A stretch of 48,237 nt of DNA from assembly GCA_017848855.1 (NCBI GenBank), contig JAFIHF010000007.1:1-48237 (forward strand), in the 5' to 3' direction. Positions 33,048 to 41,445 of this stretch are shown here, piece by piece (within the stretch, counting starts at the first letter, position 1; each line of letters starts with the position of its first letter). The notes beneath the pieces are model-generated. The model saw nothing but the letters and a program-made list of their open reading frames with translations. It searched no databases and was not told the origin of the DNA. Made by a program: the position numbers and the translations under genes. This DNA is from Rhodanobacter denitrificans (GTDB lineage: Bacteria; Pseudomonadota; Gammaproteobacteria; Xanthomonadales; Rhodanobacteraceae).

Positions 33048-35060
33048 TCACAGCCGCTGCCGCGGCATCGCGTGCAGCCGCAGGCGGAACGCCACGCCGC
33101 TGCCGTCGTCGAGGTTGCGTGCGCTGGCTTCGCCGCCGTGGCGTTCGGCCACCAGGCGCACCACGTACAGGCCCAGGCCCAGGTGCGGCGCGTCGCCGGG
33201 GGTGGCCTTGTCGCGCAGGCTGACCAGCGAGTCGAACAGCCGGCCGGCCATCGCCGCGGGCAGCGGCGGGCCCTGGTTGGCCAGTTCGATCTCGGCGCCG
33301 CCGTCCACCGCGCGCAGGCTGAGCCGCAGCCAGCCATCGGGCGGGGTGAACGAGAGCGCATTGTCGAACAGCTTGTCCAGCGCCTGCGCGATCGGTTCGG
33401 GTGCGCAGTGCAGGTGCAGCGGTGCGTCGGGCAGCACGCAGTCCAGCCGGCGCGCGCCGGCCAGCGGGCGGTAGGCTTCGGCGCAGCCGCGCACCACCTC
33501 GCGCAGGTCCACGTCCTCCGGTTCGGCGGCGGCGATCGCGCGCTCCATCCGGCTGGCCTCGCTCATCGCGCGCACCAGCGCGCCGAGGCGCGCCACGCCG
33601 TCGCGGGCGCGGGCGAGGTAGGGCTGGGCGTCGGGCGGGAGTTCGGCGTGCTCCAAGTTGTCCAGCGAGGACTTCACGATGGCCAGCGGCGTGTTGAGTT
33701 CGTGCGAGAGCTTGGAGGCCAGCGTGCGCAGGTAGTCGGTGTAGCCGCCCACCGCCTCGAACAAGCGCTCGAAGCTGCGCGCGAGGTCGCCGATCTCGTC
33801 GGGCGCGTCGGTCATCGGGAAGCGGCCGCACTCGAACAGGCCGTCCAGACGTCCATCCGACAGTTGCGCGCGCTCGGCCGCGTTGCGCAGGCGTCCCAGT
33901 CGCAGGCTGAGGCGAGTAGCGAACAGCAGCAGAATCGCGCCGGCCACCAGCAGCACGCCGAAGCTGGTGAGCAGCAGGCCGAGCAGCGCGCGGTTCGCCA
34001 GCAGCGGCACCGCGCGGCTGGCCTGTTCCAGCAGCAGCACGCCGGCGAGCTGGCCGTTCTGTTCGATCGGCACCGCGGCGGAGAGCACCACGCTGCCGCG
34101 TTCCTCGCCGCTGCGCCACACGCTCACCGGCTGGCCGGCACGGGCGCGCAGCACCTCGGGCGTGTCCAGCCGCGGCACGTCCTCCGCCCACAGGTTCGCA
34201 TCCTCCAGCCGCGTGGCCAGCAGCGAGCGGTAGACCAGCGAAGCAAACCAGCCGGGCTGGCCATGCGCGCCGGGCGCGGTGTCCAGCCGGCCGCTGCGCG
34301 CCAGCAGCCAGCCCTGCGGCGACAGCACGCGCGCCTGCACGTGGTCGGGCGCCAGGCTTTCCAGCTCGCGGGAAAGCCCGTTCGAATACGCCAGCAGCGG
34401 CCGCGTTTCCGCCGCCATGCGGTCGCCGCCGGCCTCCGCGACATAGGCGCCGATGCCCAGCGTCTGCAAGCGCAGGCTGCGCGGCAGGCGCAGCTCGACG
34501 CGGAAGCCGCTGCCGTCTTCCTGCCACTGCGCGGGAAATTCCGCGGGCAGGCCGGCCACCGCCGGCCCCAGCGCGCGGGCGGTGATCGCGCCGGGCGCGT
34601 CGCTTTCCAGCAGGTAGCGCTGCGTGCCGGCCGCGTTGCCCAGCACCAGGTTGAGATGGTCGGCGGCCTGCGCGTTCGCACCATCCTGCGCGTCGGCGCG
34701 GGTGCGCCGGGTGTCGCGCACCTCGGCGTACAGGTACAGGCCGCTCGCGTCCTCGGCCAGCAGCAGCTTGCCGCGCGTGCCGAACGGCTGGCTCCACGGC
34801 GTCAGCGGCGCCCAGTCGTCGCCGTAGCCATCCACGGTGATCGGGTTGAGCACCTGCTCCGCGTACCACGCCGCGCCGCCCTGCGGCAGGCCGGCGTGCG
34901 TCACCACCAGGCTGCGCGCCACCGCGCGCGCCGAGGCGATCAGCGCCTGCGCCTGGCCTTCGCGCAGCAGCGCCTCCATCTGCCGCACGTACAGCCAGCC
35001 GGCCACCGGCAGCGCCAGCGTGCACAGCGCGACCAGCAGCAGCTTGTGGCGCAGGGTCAT
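33048..35060 (-). CDS. Sensor histidine kinase, PdsS-like (dedicated sortase system type)
   Basis: 670 residues. An N-terminal membrane segment (LRHKLLLVALCTLALPVAGWLYV) precedes a large periplasmic domain (residues ~30-370) with a beta-sandwich resembling a carbohydrate-binding fold (ITVDGYGDDW ... DASGLYLYAEVRD). A second membrane helix (LLGLLLTSFGVLLVAGAILLL), a HAMP-like linker, an H-box with His453 (SKLSHELNTPL) and an ATPase domain (LFDNALSFTPPDG, NQGPPLP, LGLGLYVVRLVAERHGG) follow. From memory it resembles the kinases named for a proteobacterial dedicated sortase system, but no sortase gene is in the window. Last gene of a three-gene operon with the regulator. Confidence 0.9.
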   Translation of the reverse strand: MTLRHKLLLVALCTLALPVAGWLYVRQMEALLREGQAQALIASARAVARSLVVTHAGLPQGGAAWYAEQVLNPITVDGYGDDWAPLTPWSQPFGTRGKLLLAEDASGLYLYAEVRDTRRTRADAQDGANAQAADHLNLVLGNAAGTQRYLLESDAPGAITARALGPAVAGLPAEFPAQWQEDGSGFRVELRLPRSLRLQTLGIGAYVAEAGGDRMAAETRPLLAYSNGLSRELESLAPDHVQARVLSPQGWLLARSGRLDTAPGAHGQPGWFASLVYRSLLATRLEDANLWAEDVPRLDTPEVLRARAGQPVSVWRSGEERGSVVLSAAVPIEQNGQLAGVLLLEQASRAVPLLANRALLGLLLTSFGVLLVAGAILLLFATRLSLRLGRLRNAAERAQLSDGRLDGLFECGRFPMTDAPDEIGDLARSFERLFEAVGGYTDYLRTLASKLSHELNTPLAIVKSSLDNLEHAELPPDAQPYLARARDGVARLGALVRAMSEASRMERAIAAAEPEDVDLREVVRGCAEAYRPLAGARRLDCVLPDAPLHLHCAPEPIAQALDKLFDNALSFTPPDGWLRLSLRAVDGGAEIELANQGPPLPAAMAGRLFDSLVSLRDKATPGDAPHLGLGLYVVRLVAERHGGEASARNLDDGSGVAFRLRLHAMPRQRL

Positions 35061-35067
35061 CGCGGCG

Positions 35068-35646
35068 TCAGGGCGTCTTCGCCGCCGGCGGTTCGACGTA
35101 GCGCCGGTAGCGCGCGTTCGTCGCCACCTGCATGAAGGCGTCGAGCAGCGCGCGCTGCGTGGCGTCGCCGTCGGCGAAGCTCATCGACCAGCTGAGGCGG
35201 ATGCCGCTGACCGCGCCGGGATCGCAGAACACCACCGCGTCGTCGACGTGGTCGCTGCCTTCGTACACCACGCCCGCGCACGGCATGTGCGGGTTGCGGA
35301 TGCGGATGTCGGTGGCCTTGCCCTTGGCGTCGCGCTGCAGGTAGTGCTTGCGGTCGGCGGCCAGTTCGTCGGCCAGCGTCGCGAGCTTGCGCGGCCACAC
35401 GTTGAGTACCATCACGCGCTCGGGCTTGCCGGTCCATTCGCCCTGGTAGAGCACGGCGTCGACGCCGATCGCCTTCGCATAGGTGCAGCAGTCGCGCGTC
35501 CAGCCAGCAGGGCTGGCCACCGCGATCGCCCAGGCCGGCGCCTTGCCGTCGCGCACGCCGTGGGCCAGCACCTCGTCGCCCGCCGCGGCGGCGGCCGCGC
35601 ACGGCGCCAGCAGGGCCAGCGCCAGGAAAATGTTCTTCATGCTCAT
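35068..35646 (-). CDS. Exported protein of unknown function between regulator and kinase
   Basis: 192 residues with a signal peptide (MKNIFLALALLAPCAAAAAA). The mature part has Cys-Cys in RDCCTYAKAIG, further cysteines in HMPCAGVVY and VVFCDPGAV, and a conserved-looking VMVLNVWPRKL strand; the cysteines could form disulfides in the periplasm. I do not recognise the family. ATG 35646 overlaps the regulator stop (ATGA) and the gene ends 7 bp before the kinase start, so the three are coupled. A periplasmic partner that modulates the kinase is an attractive guess. Confidence 0.82.
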   Translation of the reverse strand: MSMKNIFLALALLAPCAAAAAAGDEVLAHGVRDGKAPAWAIAVASPAGWTRDCCTYAKAIGVDAVLYQGEWTGKPERVMVLNVWPRKLATLADELAADRKHYLQRDAKGKATDIRIRNPHMPCAGVVYEGSDHVDDAVVFCDPGAVSGIRLSWSMSFADGDATQRALLDAFMQVATNARYRRYVEPPAAKTP

Positions 35647-36332
35647 GGCTTCCAACGATACCCCACGCCGTGCACCGTCTCGATCGCGTCGAACTCCGGC
35701 GCCACCGCGAGGAACTTCTTGCGGATGCGCTTGATGTGCGAGGTGATCGTGGCGTCGTCCACCACCAACTCGGCCTCGCGCATCAGCTGGTCGCGGTTCT
35801 TCACGTGGCCGGGGAAGCGGATCAGCGTGTGCACCATCCAGAACTCGGTGACGGTGAGCGGCACCTCCATGCCGTTCCAGGTGATCCGCATGCGCTCGGA
35901 TTCCATCTTCAGCGGGCCGTGCTCGATCACCGTCTCGCTGGCCGCCGGCGCCTTCAGCGACTCGATGCGGCGGAACAGCGCGGCGATGCGCGCGGCGAGC
36001 TGGTGCAGGCTGGTGTCCTTGCTGAGGTAGTCGTCCGCGCCCAGGCGCAGGCCGGAGATCACGTCGAAATCCGAATCGCGCGCGGTGAGGAAGATGATCG
36101 GCAGCGTGGCCGACTTCGCGCGCAGCTCGCGGCACAGGTCGAAGCCGCCTTCCGGCTCGTCGCCGAGGCCGATGTCGATGATCACCAGCTCGGGCAGCTT
36201 GATCGCGAACGCGTTCGACGCCTCCTGCCGCGAACCGTAGCCGCGGGTGTCGTAGCCGAAGCGGTTCAGTGCCTCGACGTAGTTGGCGCGGATCAGCGGT
36301 TCGTCTTCGACGATGGCGATGCTGCGGCCCAT
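35643..36332 (-). CDS. OmpR-family response regulator (PdsR-like)
   Basis: 229 residues. The receiver domain (residues ~1-120) has the acidic pair in VEDEP, phospho-acceptor Asp53 in VIIDIGLGDE, Thr in FLTARDSD and Lys in DYLSKDTS. The C-terminal winged helix (residues ~130-229) has TVTEFWMVHTLIRFPGHV, VDDATITSHIKRIRKKF and VHGVGYRW. It should bind DNA as a dimer after phosphorylation by the downstream kinase. The targets are unknown. No strong promoter is visible upstream, though a GGGAG ribosome site precedes the ATG. Confidence 0.94.
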   Translation of the reverse strand: MGRSIAIVEDEPLIRANYVEALNRFGYDTRGYGSRQEASNAFAIKLPELVIIDIGLGDEPEGGFDLCRELRAKSATLPIIFLTARDSDFDVISGLRLGADDYLSKDTSLHQLAARIAALFRRIESLKAPAASETVIEHGPLKMESERMRITWNGMEVPLTVTEFWMVHTLIRFPGHVKNRDQLMREAELVVDDATITSHIKRIRKKFLAVAPEFDAIETVHGVGYRWKP

Positions 36333-36523
36333 GGGCGGCTCCCGGTTCTGCGATGCTGCGATGCGATGGCGCGCAGCGTGCTATGCGCGCGCCGATGGCG
36401 CAAGCCGCACGCCGCCGCTGCCCGCGTTTTGCCACAAACCGGCAGCAAGCGGCCCTTGCCGCGCCGCCCGTGCGGCCGCGCGGGGCGCTGAGATGCAGTC
36501 AACGCCTACCGAACAGTACCGCC

Positions 36524-36643
36524 ATGACCCGCCACGATGCCGCCGACCGCGACCCCAACGCCGAACTGCGCAGCTTCGAGCCGCTGCGGGTGACGCTGGC
36601 GCTCGGCGCGCTGCTGCTCGGCCTGCTGCTGGGCCTGCACTGA
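36524..36643 (+). CDS. Possible 39-residue membrane small protein
   Basis: A short frame from ATG 36524 reading RHDAADRDPNAELRSFEPL and then a hydrophobic helix LRVTLALGALLLGLLLGLH. The charged N-terminus and single helix look like a genuine small membrane protein. There is no clear ribosome site, and the next plus-strand terminator is 118 bp downstream. I have no homologue in mind, so it is tentative. Confidence 0.35.
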   Translation: MTRHDAADRDPNAELRSFEPLRVTLALGALLLGLLLGLH

Positions 36644-36761
36644 ACCGTTCCCGTGGAAGGCCGGAGTGCGGCCGGCGCGCAGGGAAGCGCGCCGGCCGCG
36701 GGGCAAGACGCCCGGCACGATGGCCGTCCGCTTCCGATCCTCCTGCATGTGGTTCCTTCAT

Positions 36762-36787
36762 CCCCTCCGACGGAGGGGAATTTTTTT
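36762..36787 (+). terminator. Rho-independent terminator in the regulator-rpe gap
   Basis: CCCCTCC-GAC-GGAGGGG, AA, then seven T. A strong plus-strand terminator with no confidently called gene directly upstream apart from the 39-residue frame, which points to a short transcript ending here. Confidence 0.85.
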
Positions 36788-36983
36788 ACGGGAACCAATC
36801 CGGCCCGGCCCGGTCAGACTTCCTGACCGGCGCGTCTCCATTGCCGTGGATGGCGCCGATACGGCCGCGGACCTCCCCTCCGTGGCGGTCGTATCCGCGC
36901 CACGGCGCCGGTCAATGGTGTCTCCTCGCACGTCATGCAATGACGTTTGCCCCGGCGCGGCCGTCACCGTGCCGGGGCTTTTT
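36788..36983 (+). ncRNA. Candidate structured small RNA
   Basis: About 195 bp between two plus-strand terminators with no coding frame. It contains CCGGTCAG-ACTTC-CTGACCGG (36810-36830), an imperfect long hairpin from GATACGGCCGC to GGCGGTCGTATC (about 36857-36894), the palindrome CGTCATGCAATGACG (36931-36945), and the terminator 36949-36983. The density of hairpins and an orphan terminator suggest an independent RNA. The 5' end and promoter were not found, and the family is not recognised. Confidence 0.4.
36949..36983 (+). terminator. Rho-independent terminator before the rpe 3' end
   Basis: GCCCCGGC, a 14-nt loop, GCCGGGGC and five T on the plus strand. It faces the convergent rpe gene ending at 37067. 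Confidence 0.85.
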
Positions 36984-37066
36984 GCGGCACCATCCTTGGC
37001 GACCGCCCTTCGGACCATCGCTGACGCGATGTCATAGTCGCTCCAGGCGATTTTTGCGGGTCGGAC

Positions 37067-37735
37067 TCAGCCGATCGCCGCGCGCATCGCCGCGATCTCG
37101 GCGCGGTAGTCCTTCGCGTGGAAGATCGCCGAGCCGGCGACGAAGGTGTCGGCGCCCGCGGCGGCGATCGCGCCGATGTTGTCGGCGGTGACGCCGCCGT
37201 CCACTTCCAGCCGCACGGCGAGGCCGCGCTCGTCGATCATGCGGCGCACGCGGCGCAGTTTCTCCAGCGCCATCGGGATGAACTTCTGGCCGCCGAAGCC
37301 GGGGTTCACCGACATGATCAGCACCAGGTCGAGCTTGTCCAGCACGTAGTCGAGGCAGTCCAGCGAGGTGGCGGGATTGAACACCAGCCCGGCCTGGCAG
37401 CCGGAATCCTTGATCAGGCCGATCGTGCGGTCGATGTGCTCGCTGGCCTCGGGGTGGAAGCTGATCAGCGTGGCGCCGGCCTTGGCGAAGTCGGGCACGA
37501 TGCGGTCCACCGGCTTCACCATCAGGTGCACATCGATCGGCGCCGCGATGCCGTACTTGCGCAGCGCGGCCAGCACCATCGGACCCATCGTGAGGTTGGG
37601 CACGTAGTGGTTGTCCATCACGTCGAAGTGCACCCAGTCCGCGCCCGCGGCCAGCGCCGCGGCGGTGTCCTCGCCCAGCCGCGCGAAGTCGGCGGCGAGG
37701 ATGGAGGGGGCGATGATGGGGCTTTGCTTGCTCAT
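37067..37735 (-). CDS. rpe: Ribulose-phosphate 3-epimerase
   Basis: 222 residues, a full-length (beta/alpha)8 barrel. It interconverts ribulose-5-phosphate and xylulose-5-phosphate in the pentose phosphate pathway. The segments [36 protein letters not shown] (metal ligands and catalytic Asp), [24 protein letters not shown], and [12 protein letters not shown] (second catalytic Asp) and VAGSAIF (phosphate site) are all present. A REP-type element lies immediately upstream of it, between rpe and djlA. Confidence 0.97.
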   Translation of the reverse strand: MSKQSPIIAPSILAADFARLGEDTAAALAAGADWVHFDVMDNHYVPNLTMGPMVLAALRKYGIAAPIDVHLMVKPVDRIVPDFAKAGATLISFHPEASEHIDRTIGLIKDSGCQAGLVFNPATSLDCLDYVLDKLDLVLIMSVNPGFGGQKFIPMALEKLRRVRRMIDERGLAVRLEVDGGVTADNIGAIAAAGADTFVAGSAIFHAKDYRAEIAAMRAAIG

Positions 37736-37753
37736 GGCGTCGGATCTTCGATG

Positions 37754-37832
37754 AGGGGGCGCACCCTGTGCGCGATGGAATGTTACGGCGTCGCCGCTGC
37801 ATAGGCTTTTCGCGCACAGGGTGCGCTCCTAC
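37754..37832. repeat. REP pair, copy C (short form)
   Basis: GGGGGCGCACCCTGTGCGCGA at the left (first bases diverged) and TCGCGCACAGGGTGCGCTCC with TA at the right, separated by only ~35 bp. Same arms as at 1941 and 21560, but without the long inner inverted block. It lies between the djlA stop and the rpe start. Confidence 0.85.
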
Positions 37833-37839
37833 GCGTCGT

Positions 37840-38646
37840 TCATTTGAACCCGCGTTCGGCCTTGATCCGCTCGTAGGCGGCGTTGATCTCGCTGGCGCGG
37901 GCCTCGGCCTGCTTGCGCATCGCCTCGGGCAGGTCGCCGAGGCGGTCGGGGTGGTGTTCGGAAATCAGCTTGCGGTAGGCGCGCTTCACCGCGCGGTCGT
38001 CGGCGCTGCGCTCGATGCCGAGCACGGCGTAGGGGTCGGGGCCGCGGGTGGCGCGCTGCGGCGGCACGTAGCCGCCGTTGCCGTAGCCCCGCTCGCCGCG
38101 GCCGCGCGCGCCGCCCGCGTTCCAGGCGTAGCCCTTCATCGCCATCAGCGCCATCAGCTCCATGTCGCTGATGCGCAGCGCGAACGCGAGCTGGCGCAGG
38201 ATCGCCATCTTCTCCGGCGGCGGGTTGCCCTCGGCAAGCGCGGTGTCGATCACCACGTCCAGCACCGGGAACGCGTGGTCGCGGCGCAGGCCGGCCCAGC
38301 GGCGCAGCTCGTCGATGGCCTGCGCCACGTCGAATTCCGGCTGCTTGCCGGTGTTGAAGCTGGCGATCGCCCGCTGGCGCTGCGCGGCGTCCAGGCCCAT
38401 GCGCGACATCATGCGTTCGGCCACCGCGATCTCCGCCTCGGAGACGCGGCCGTCGGACTTCGCCACCGCGCCGAGCAGCGCGAACAGCGGCCCCACGAAG
38501 CCGCCGACCTCGGGCGTGGCCTGCTTGCGCTGGCTGTGGCGCAGGTTGTCGAACACGAAGCCGATGATGGCGCCGGTGATCGCGCCGGGCAGGTGGCCGA
38601 TCAGCAGGCCGAAGAAGCCGAACCAGAGCGTGTAGGTGAAGCTCAT
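37840..38646 (-). CDS. djlA: DjlA-like co-chaperone with TerB-like and J domains
   Basis: 268 residues. A single N-terminal membrane helix (YTLWFGFFGLLIGHLPGAITGAIIGFVF) is followed by a TerB-like helical domain (residues ~50-165, GAVAKSDGRVSEAEIAVAERMM) and a glycine-rich linker (NAGGARGRGERGYGNGG). The C-terminal J domain (residues ~205-268) has DPYAVLGIERSADD and the HPD motif in EHHPDRLG. The order is that of DjlA, a membrane-anchored partner of DnaK. The stop lies 8 bp from a REP arm. It is divergent from purC. Confidence 0.93.
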   Translation of the reverse strand: MSFTYTLWFGFFGLLIGHLPGAITGAIIGFVFDNLRHSQRKQATPEVGGFVGPLFALLGAVAKSDGRVSEAEIAVAERMMSRMGLDAAQRQRAIASFNTGKQPEFDVAQAIDELRRWAGLRRDHAFPVLDVVIDTALAEGNPPPEKMAILRQLAFALRISDMELMALMAMKGYAWNAGGARGRGERGYGNGGYVPPQRATRGPDPYAVLGIERSADDRAVKRAYRKLISEHHPDRLGDLPEAMRKQAEARASEINAAYERIKAERGFK

Positions 38647-38853
38647 GGCCGCACGGCCTTGCCGGCTTCGCCGGGACTGGGCGCGCGCAGGCCCGGCCGC
38701 GACGGCCGGGCGATGGCCGGCATCGGCGCTGGCGCGAAGCTCGTGGAAACGGCGGCGAGGCCGCGGGCTGCGGTCGGCAGGATGCGCATCGACTGGGAGC
38801 AGGTGGAAAGTGGCCGATTCTAGCAGCGGCGGGCGTCCCTGCCGGGCCGCCGC

Positions 38854-38859
38854 TACAAT
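38854..38859 (+). promoter_or_regulatory. -10 element of purC
   Basis: TACAAT, one mismatch from the consensus TATAAT, 34 bp before the GTG start. The -35 position (GGGCGT) is poor. The -10 lies next to an inverted repeat (AGCGGCGG with CCGCCGCT, 38824-38855) that could be an operator for an activator or repressor. Confidence 0.5.
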
Positions 38860-38892
38860 GCACGCTTCCCCTCCCGCCACGGAACCGCCGTC

Positions 38893-39789
38893 GTGCCCAC
38901 CACCTTGTCGCAATCGAACCTGCCCGGCCTCGAACTCGTCCACCGCGGCAAGGTGCGCGACGTCTACGCGCTGGACAGCAAGCGCCTGCTGATGGTGGCC
39001 ACCGACCGCCTCTCCGCGTTCGACGTGGTGTTGCCCAACCCGATCCCCGGCAAGGGCGAGATGCTGACCCAGATCTCCAACTTCTGGTTCGGCCAGACCG
39101 AGCACCTGGTGCCCAACCACCTGCTGCACACGCCGCTGGCCGAGGTGCTGCCGGCGGGCACCGACCTCAAGCTCTACGCAAAGCGCGCGGTGGTGACGCG
39201 CCGCCTGCAGCCGGTGCCGGTGGAATGCATCGCGCGCGGCTACATCATCGGCTCGGGCTGGAAGGATTACCAAAAGACCGGCGCGATCTGCGGCATCCCG
39301 CTGCCCGCCGGCCTGCAGCAGGCGCAGAAACTGCCCGAACCGATCTTCACCCCCTCGACCAAGGCCGCGGTGGGCGATCACGACGAGAACGTGAGCTTCG
39401 ACGCCGTGGTGAACCTGGTGGGCCGCGAGCTGGCCGAAAAGGTGCGCGACGCCACGCTCGCCATCTACAGCTGGGCCGCCGCCTACGCCGCCGAGCGCGG
39501 CATCATCCTCGCCGACACCAAGTTCGAGTTCGGCACCGACGAGGACGGCAAGCTCTACGTGATGGACGAGATGCTCACGCCCGATTCCTCGCGCTACTGG
39601 CCCGCCGACAGCTACCGCGTGGGCATCAGCCCGCCCAGCTACGACAAGCAGTTCGTGCGCGACTGGCTGGAAACCCAGCCCTGGAACAAGACCGCGCCCG
39701 GCCCGCAGATCCCCGCCGAGGTGATCGCGCGCACCGCCGCCAAGTACGCCGAGGCGCTGGAACGCCTCGCCGGCATTCGGCTGGACTGA
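38893..39789 (+). CDS. purC: Phosphoribosylaminoimidazole-succinocarboxamide synthase
   Basis: 298 residues from GTG 38893. It ligates aspartate to CAIR in purine synthesis using ATP. Family segments are [99 protein letters not shown] and [11 protein letters not shown]. The ~300-residue length is that of the yeast-like/betaproteobacterial form rather than the ~240-residue E. coli enzyme. It is followed 4 bp later by an SMR transporter gene. Confidence 0.96.
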   Translation: MPTTLSQSNLPGLELVHRGKVRDVYALDSKRLLMVATDRLSAFDVVLPNPIPGKGEMLTQISNFWFGQTEHLVPNHLLHTPLAEVLPAGTDLKLYAKRAVVTRRLQPVPVECIARGYIIGSGWKDYQKTGAICGIPLPAGLQQAQKLPEPIFTPSTKAAVGDHDENVSFDAVVNLVGRELAEKVRDATLAIYSWAAAYAAERGIILADTKFEFGTDEDGKLYVMDEMLTPDSSRYWPADSYRVGISPPSYDKQFVRDWLETQPWNKTAPGPQIPAEVIARTAAKYAEALERLAGIRLD

Positions 39790-39793
39790 TCCG

Positions 39794-40126
39794 GTGCGCG
39801 CCTGGCTGCCGCTCGCGCTGGCCATCCTCGCCGAGGTGATCGGCACCTCGGCGCTGAAGGCCAGCGCAGGCTTCAGCCGGCTGTGGCCCAGCGTGGTGGT
39901 GGTGGCCGGCTACGGCACCGCGTTCTACTTCCTCAGCCTCGCGCTGCGACAGATTCCCGTGGGCATCGCCTACGCGGTATGGTCGGGCGTCGGCACCGTG
40001 CTGATCACGTTGATCGGCGTGCTCGCGTTCCGGCAGAAGATCGACGCGGCCGGCATGCTCGGCATCGCGCTGATCGTGGCCGGCGTGCTGGTATTGAACC
40101 TCTGGTCGAAGAGCGGAGCGCACTGA
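39794..40126 (+). CDS. Small multidrug resistance (SMR) family transporter
   Basis: 110 residues from GTG 39794, four transmembrane helices, the exact size of EmrE. The essential membrane Glu is in [18 protein letters not shown] (helix 1), and [12 protein letters not shown] and [15 protein letters not shown] are typical of helices 3 and 4. It acts as a dimer exchanging protons for cationic drugs or polyamine-like compounds. It begins 4 bp after purC, and its stop overlaps the next start (TGATG). Confidence 0.93.
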   Translation: MRAWLPLALAILAEVIGTSALKASAGFSRLWPSVVVVAGYGTAFYFLSLALRQIPVGIAYAVWSGVGTVLITLIGVLAFRQKIDAAGMLGIALIVAGVLVLNLWSKSGAH

Positions 40127-40617
40127 TGCCCAACCCCGTCGCCAACCCCCGCAGCATGCAGGACTGGCTGGACAGCTACAGCGCCGACCACCGCAACCCG
40201 GTGAACCAGGTCTTCCACTGGTGCTGCGTGCCGCCGATCGTGTGGTCGGTGATCGCGCTGCTGTGGGCGATCCCGGTGCCGCAGGCGTACCTGCGTCCCG
40301 GCGCTTGGGCGGTGGCGGTGATGGTGCTGGCGTTCTACTGGTACTGGAAGCGCTCGCGCCCCTTGGCGCTGGCGCTGCTGATCTTCTTTGCCGTGCTGGG
40401 CCTGGTCACCAACATCCTGTACTGGAAGCTGGGCGCGGCCCACCTGTGCTGGCTCGCCGTGGGCGTGTTCGTGGTGGCGTGGATCGGCCAGTTCATCGGC
40501 CACAAGTTCGAAGGCCGCAAGCCCAGCTTCCTCACCGACCTCGCCTATCTCCTGGTCGGCCCGGCCTGGCTGATGGCCAAGCTGCTGCGCCGGCTCGGCT
40601 TCAAGCGCGTCGTATGA
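40126..40617 (+). CDS. Mpo1-like (DUF962) membrane protein
   Basis: 163 residues with four hydrophobic helices. The DUF962 signature is seen in WLDSYSADHRNPVNQVFHWCCVPP near the N-terminus and WIGQFIGHKFEGRKPSFLTDLAYLLVGPAWLMA near the C-terminus; the conserved His residues in these are metal-ligand candidates. In yeast, Mpo1 is an Fe-dependent dioxygenase of 2-hydroxy fatty acids, so a lipid role is possible. It is coupled to both neighbours by overlapping codons. Confidence 0.9.
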   Translation: MPNPVANPRSMQDWLDSYSADHRNPVNQVFHWCCVPPIVWSVIALLWAIPVPQAYLRPGAWAVAVMVLAFYWYWKRSRPLALALLIFFAVLGLVTNILYWKLGAAHLCWLAVGVFVVAWIGQFIGHKFEGRKPSFLTDLAYLLVGPAWLMAKLLRRLGFKRVV

Positions 40618-41021
40618 ACGCCCTGCTCACCCTCGTCAGCACCCTGGTGTGGTGGGTGCTCTACGGCAGCATCGGCGCCTTGCTCTGCGCGCTGATCGCC
40701 TGGGTCGTGCTGCGCTGGACCGAACGCTGCAACGTGGTGTTCAACCGCGTCTACCTCGCCTGCCTGCTGTGGACCTTGCTGGGCATGCTGCTGGTGGCCG
40801 GCGTGGCCGCGTGGGAAGGCCATCTGCACCCGCCGTTCCGGCCGTTGCTTGCGTCCGGGCTGCTGCGTTGGGCGTTGGTGGTGGACATGCTTGTCGGCGT
40901 GGCGCTGGTGTGGCGCCTGACGCCGCGGGTGGATGCGCATCGCGTGCGAGTGGGAAGTGCGTGCATCGCGGTGGCGGTGGTGATGGGGGTGGGGTTCGGG
41001 GTGGGGACGGTGTTGGTGTGA
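40614..41021 (+). CDS. Conserved-type membrane protein of unknown function
   Basis: 135 residues from ATG 40614, overlapping the previous stop (ATGA). Four predicted membrane helices: VWWVLYGSIGALLCALIAWVV, YLACLLWTLLGMLLVAGVAA, LLRWALVVDMLVGVALVW and ACIAVAVVMGVGFGVGTVLV. No motif is recognised. It is the last gene of the purC-SMR-Mpo1 unit. The final 60 bases are strongly G-rich, and a palindromic element follows at once. Confidence 0.78.
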   Translation: MNALLTLVSTLVWWVLYGSIGALLCALIAWVVLRWTERCNVVFNRVYLACLLWTLLGMLLVAGVAAWEGHLHPPFRPLLASGLLRWALVVDMLVGVALVWRLTPRVDAHRVRVGSACIAVAVVMGVGFGVGTVLV

Positions 41022-41030
41022 GGCAGGCTA

Positions 41031-41129
41031 TTGATCCGGCCCGCAAACATGTTGCACTCGCCGTTCGTCCTGAGCGTAGCGAAGCGGAGTCGAAGGACAA
41101 CCTCGGAAACTATTTGCGGGCCGGATCAA
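41031..41129. repeat. 99-bp element with perfect 17-bp terminal inverted repeats
   Basis: The ends are TTGATCCGGCCCGCAAA and its exact reverse complement. Inside is CGTTCGTCCTGAGCGTAGCG followed by AAGCGGAGTCGAAGGAC, a sequence type widely scattered in proteobacterial intergenic regions. It ends 13 bp before the higA start. No transposase is present. Confidence 0.8.
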
Positions 41130-41142
41130 CAAGGTCATCGCC

Positions 41143-41418
41143 ATGATGAAGAACCACCCGCATCCCGGCGAGCTGCTGCGCGAGGACCTGCTGCTGCCGC
41201 TGGGCATCGAAGTCACCGACGCCGCCCAGCGCCTCGGCATGTCGCGCACCACGCTGTCGCGCGTCATCAACGGTCGCACCGGCATCAGCCCTGACTTGGC
41301 GATCCGGCTGGAGCGCGCCGGAGTGAGCACCGCACGGTTCTGGATGACGCTGCAGGCCGACCACGAACTGTCGCTGGCGGAGCAGCGCAAGCAGCCGAAG
41401 GTGCGGAAGCTGCAGTGA
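41143..41418 (+). CDS. higA: HigA-family antitoxin (XRE helix-turn-helix), no partner toxin seen
   Basis: 91 residues. The helix-turn-helix VTDAAQRLGMSRTTLSRVINGRTGI (residues ~24-48) and the start HPGELLREDLLLPLGI are classic for HigA. The C-terminal ISPDLAIRLERAGVSTARFWMTLQADHEL is also standard, so the protein looks intact. HigB toxins are normally encoded directly upstream, but that position holds the 99-bp palindromic element and then a membrane protein gene. It may be an orphan regulator or a remnant of a toxin-antitoxin pair. Confidence 0.9.
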   Translation: MMKNHPHPGELLREDLLLPLGIEVTDAAQRLGMSRTTLSRVINGRTGISPDLAIRLERAGVSTARFWMTLQADHELSLAEQRKQPKVRKLQ

Positions 41419-41445
41419 GTGGATAGGAGCAGGGGGGATGGCAAC

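Noticed and set aside
36788-36983. 6S RNA, tmRNA or a riboswitch at the structured gap
   Set aside because: The hallmark sequences and usual neighbours of these RNAs are not present; it is left as an unclassified candidate.
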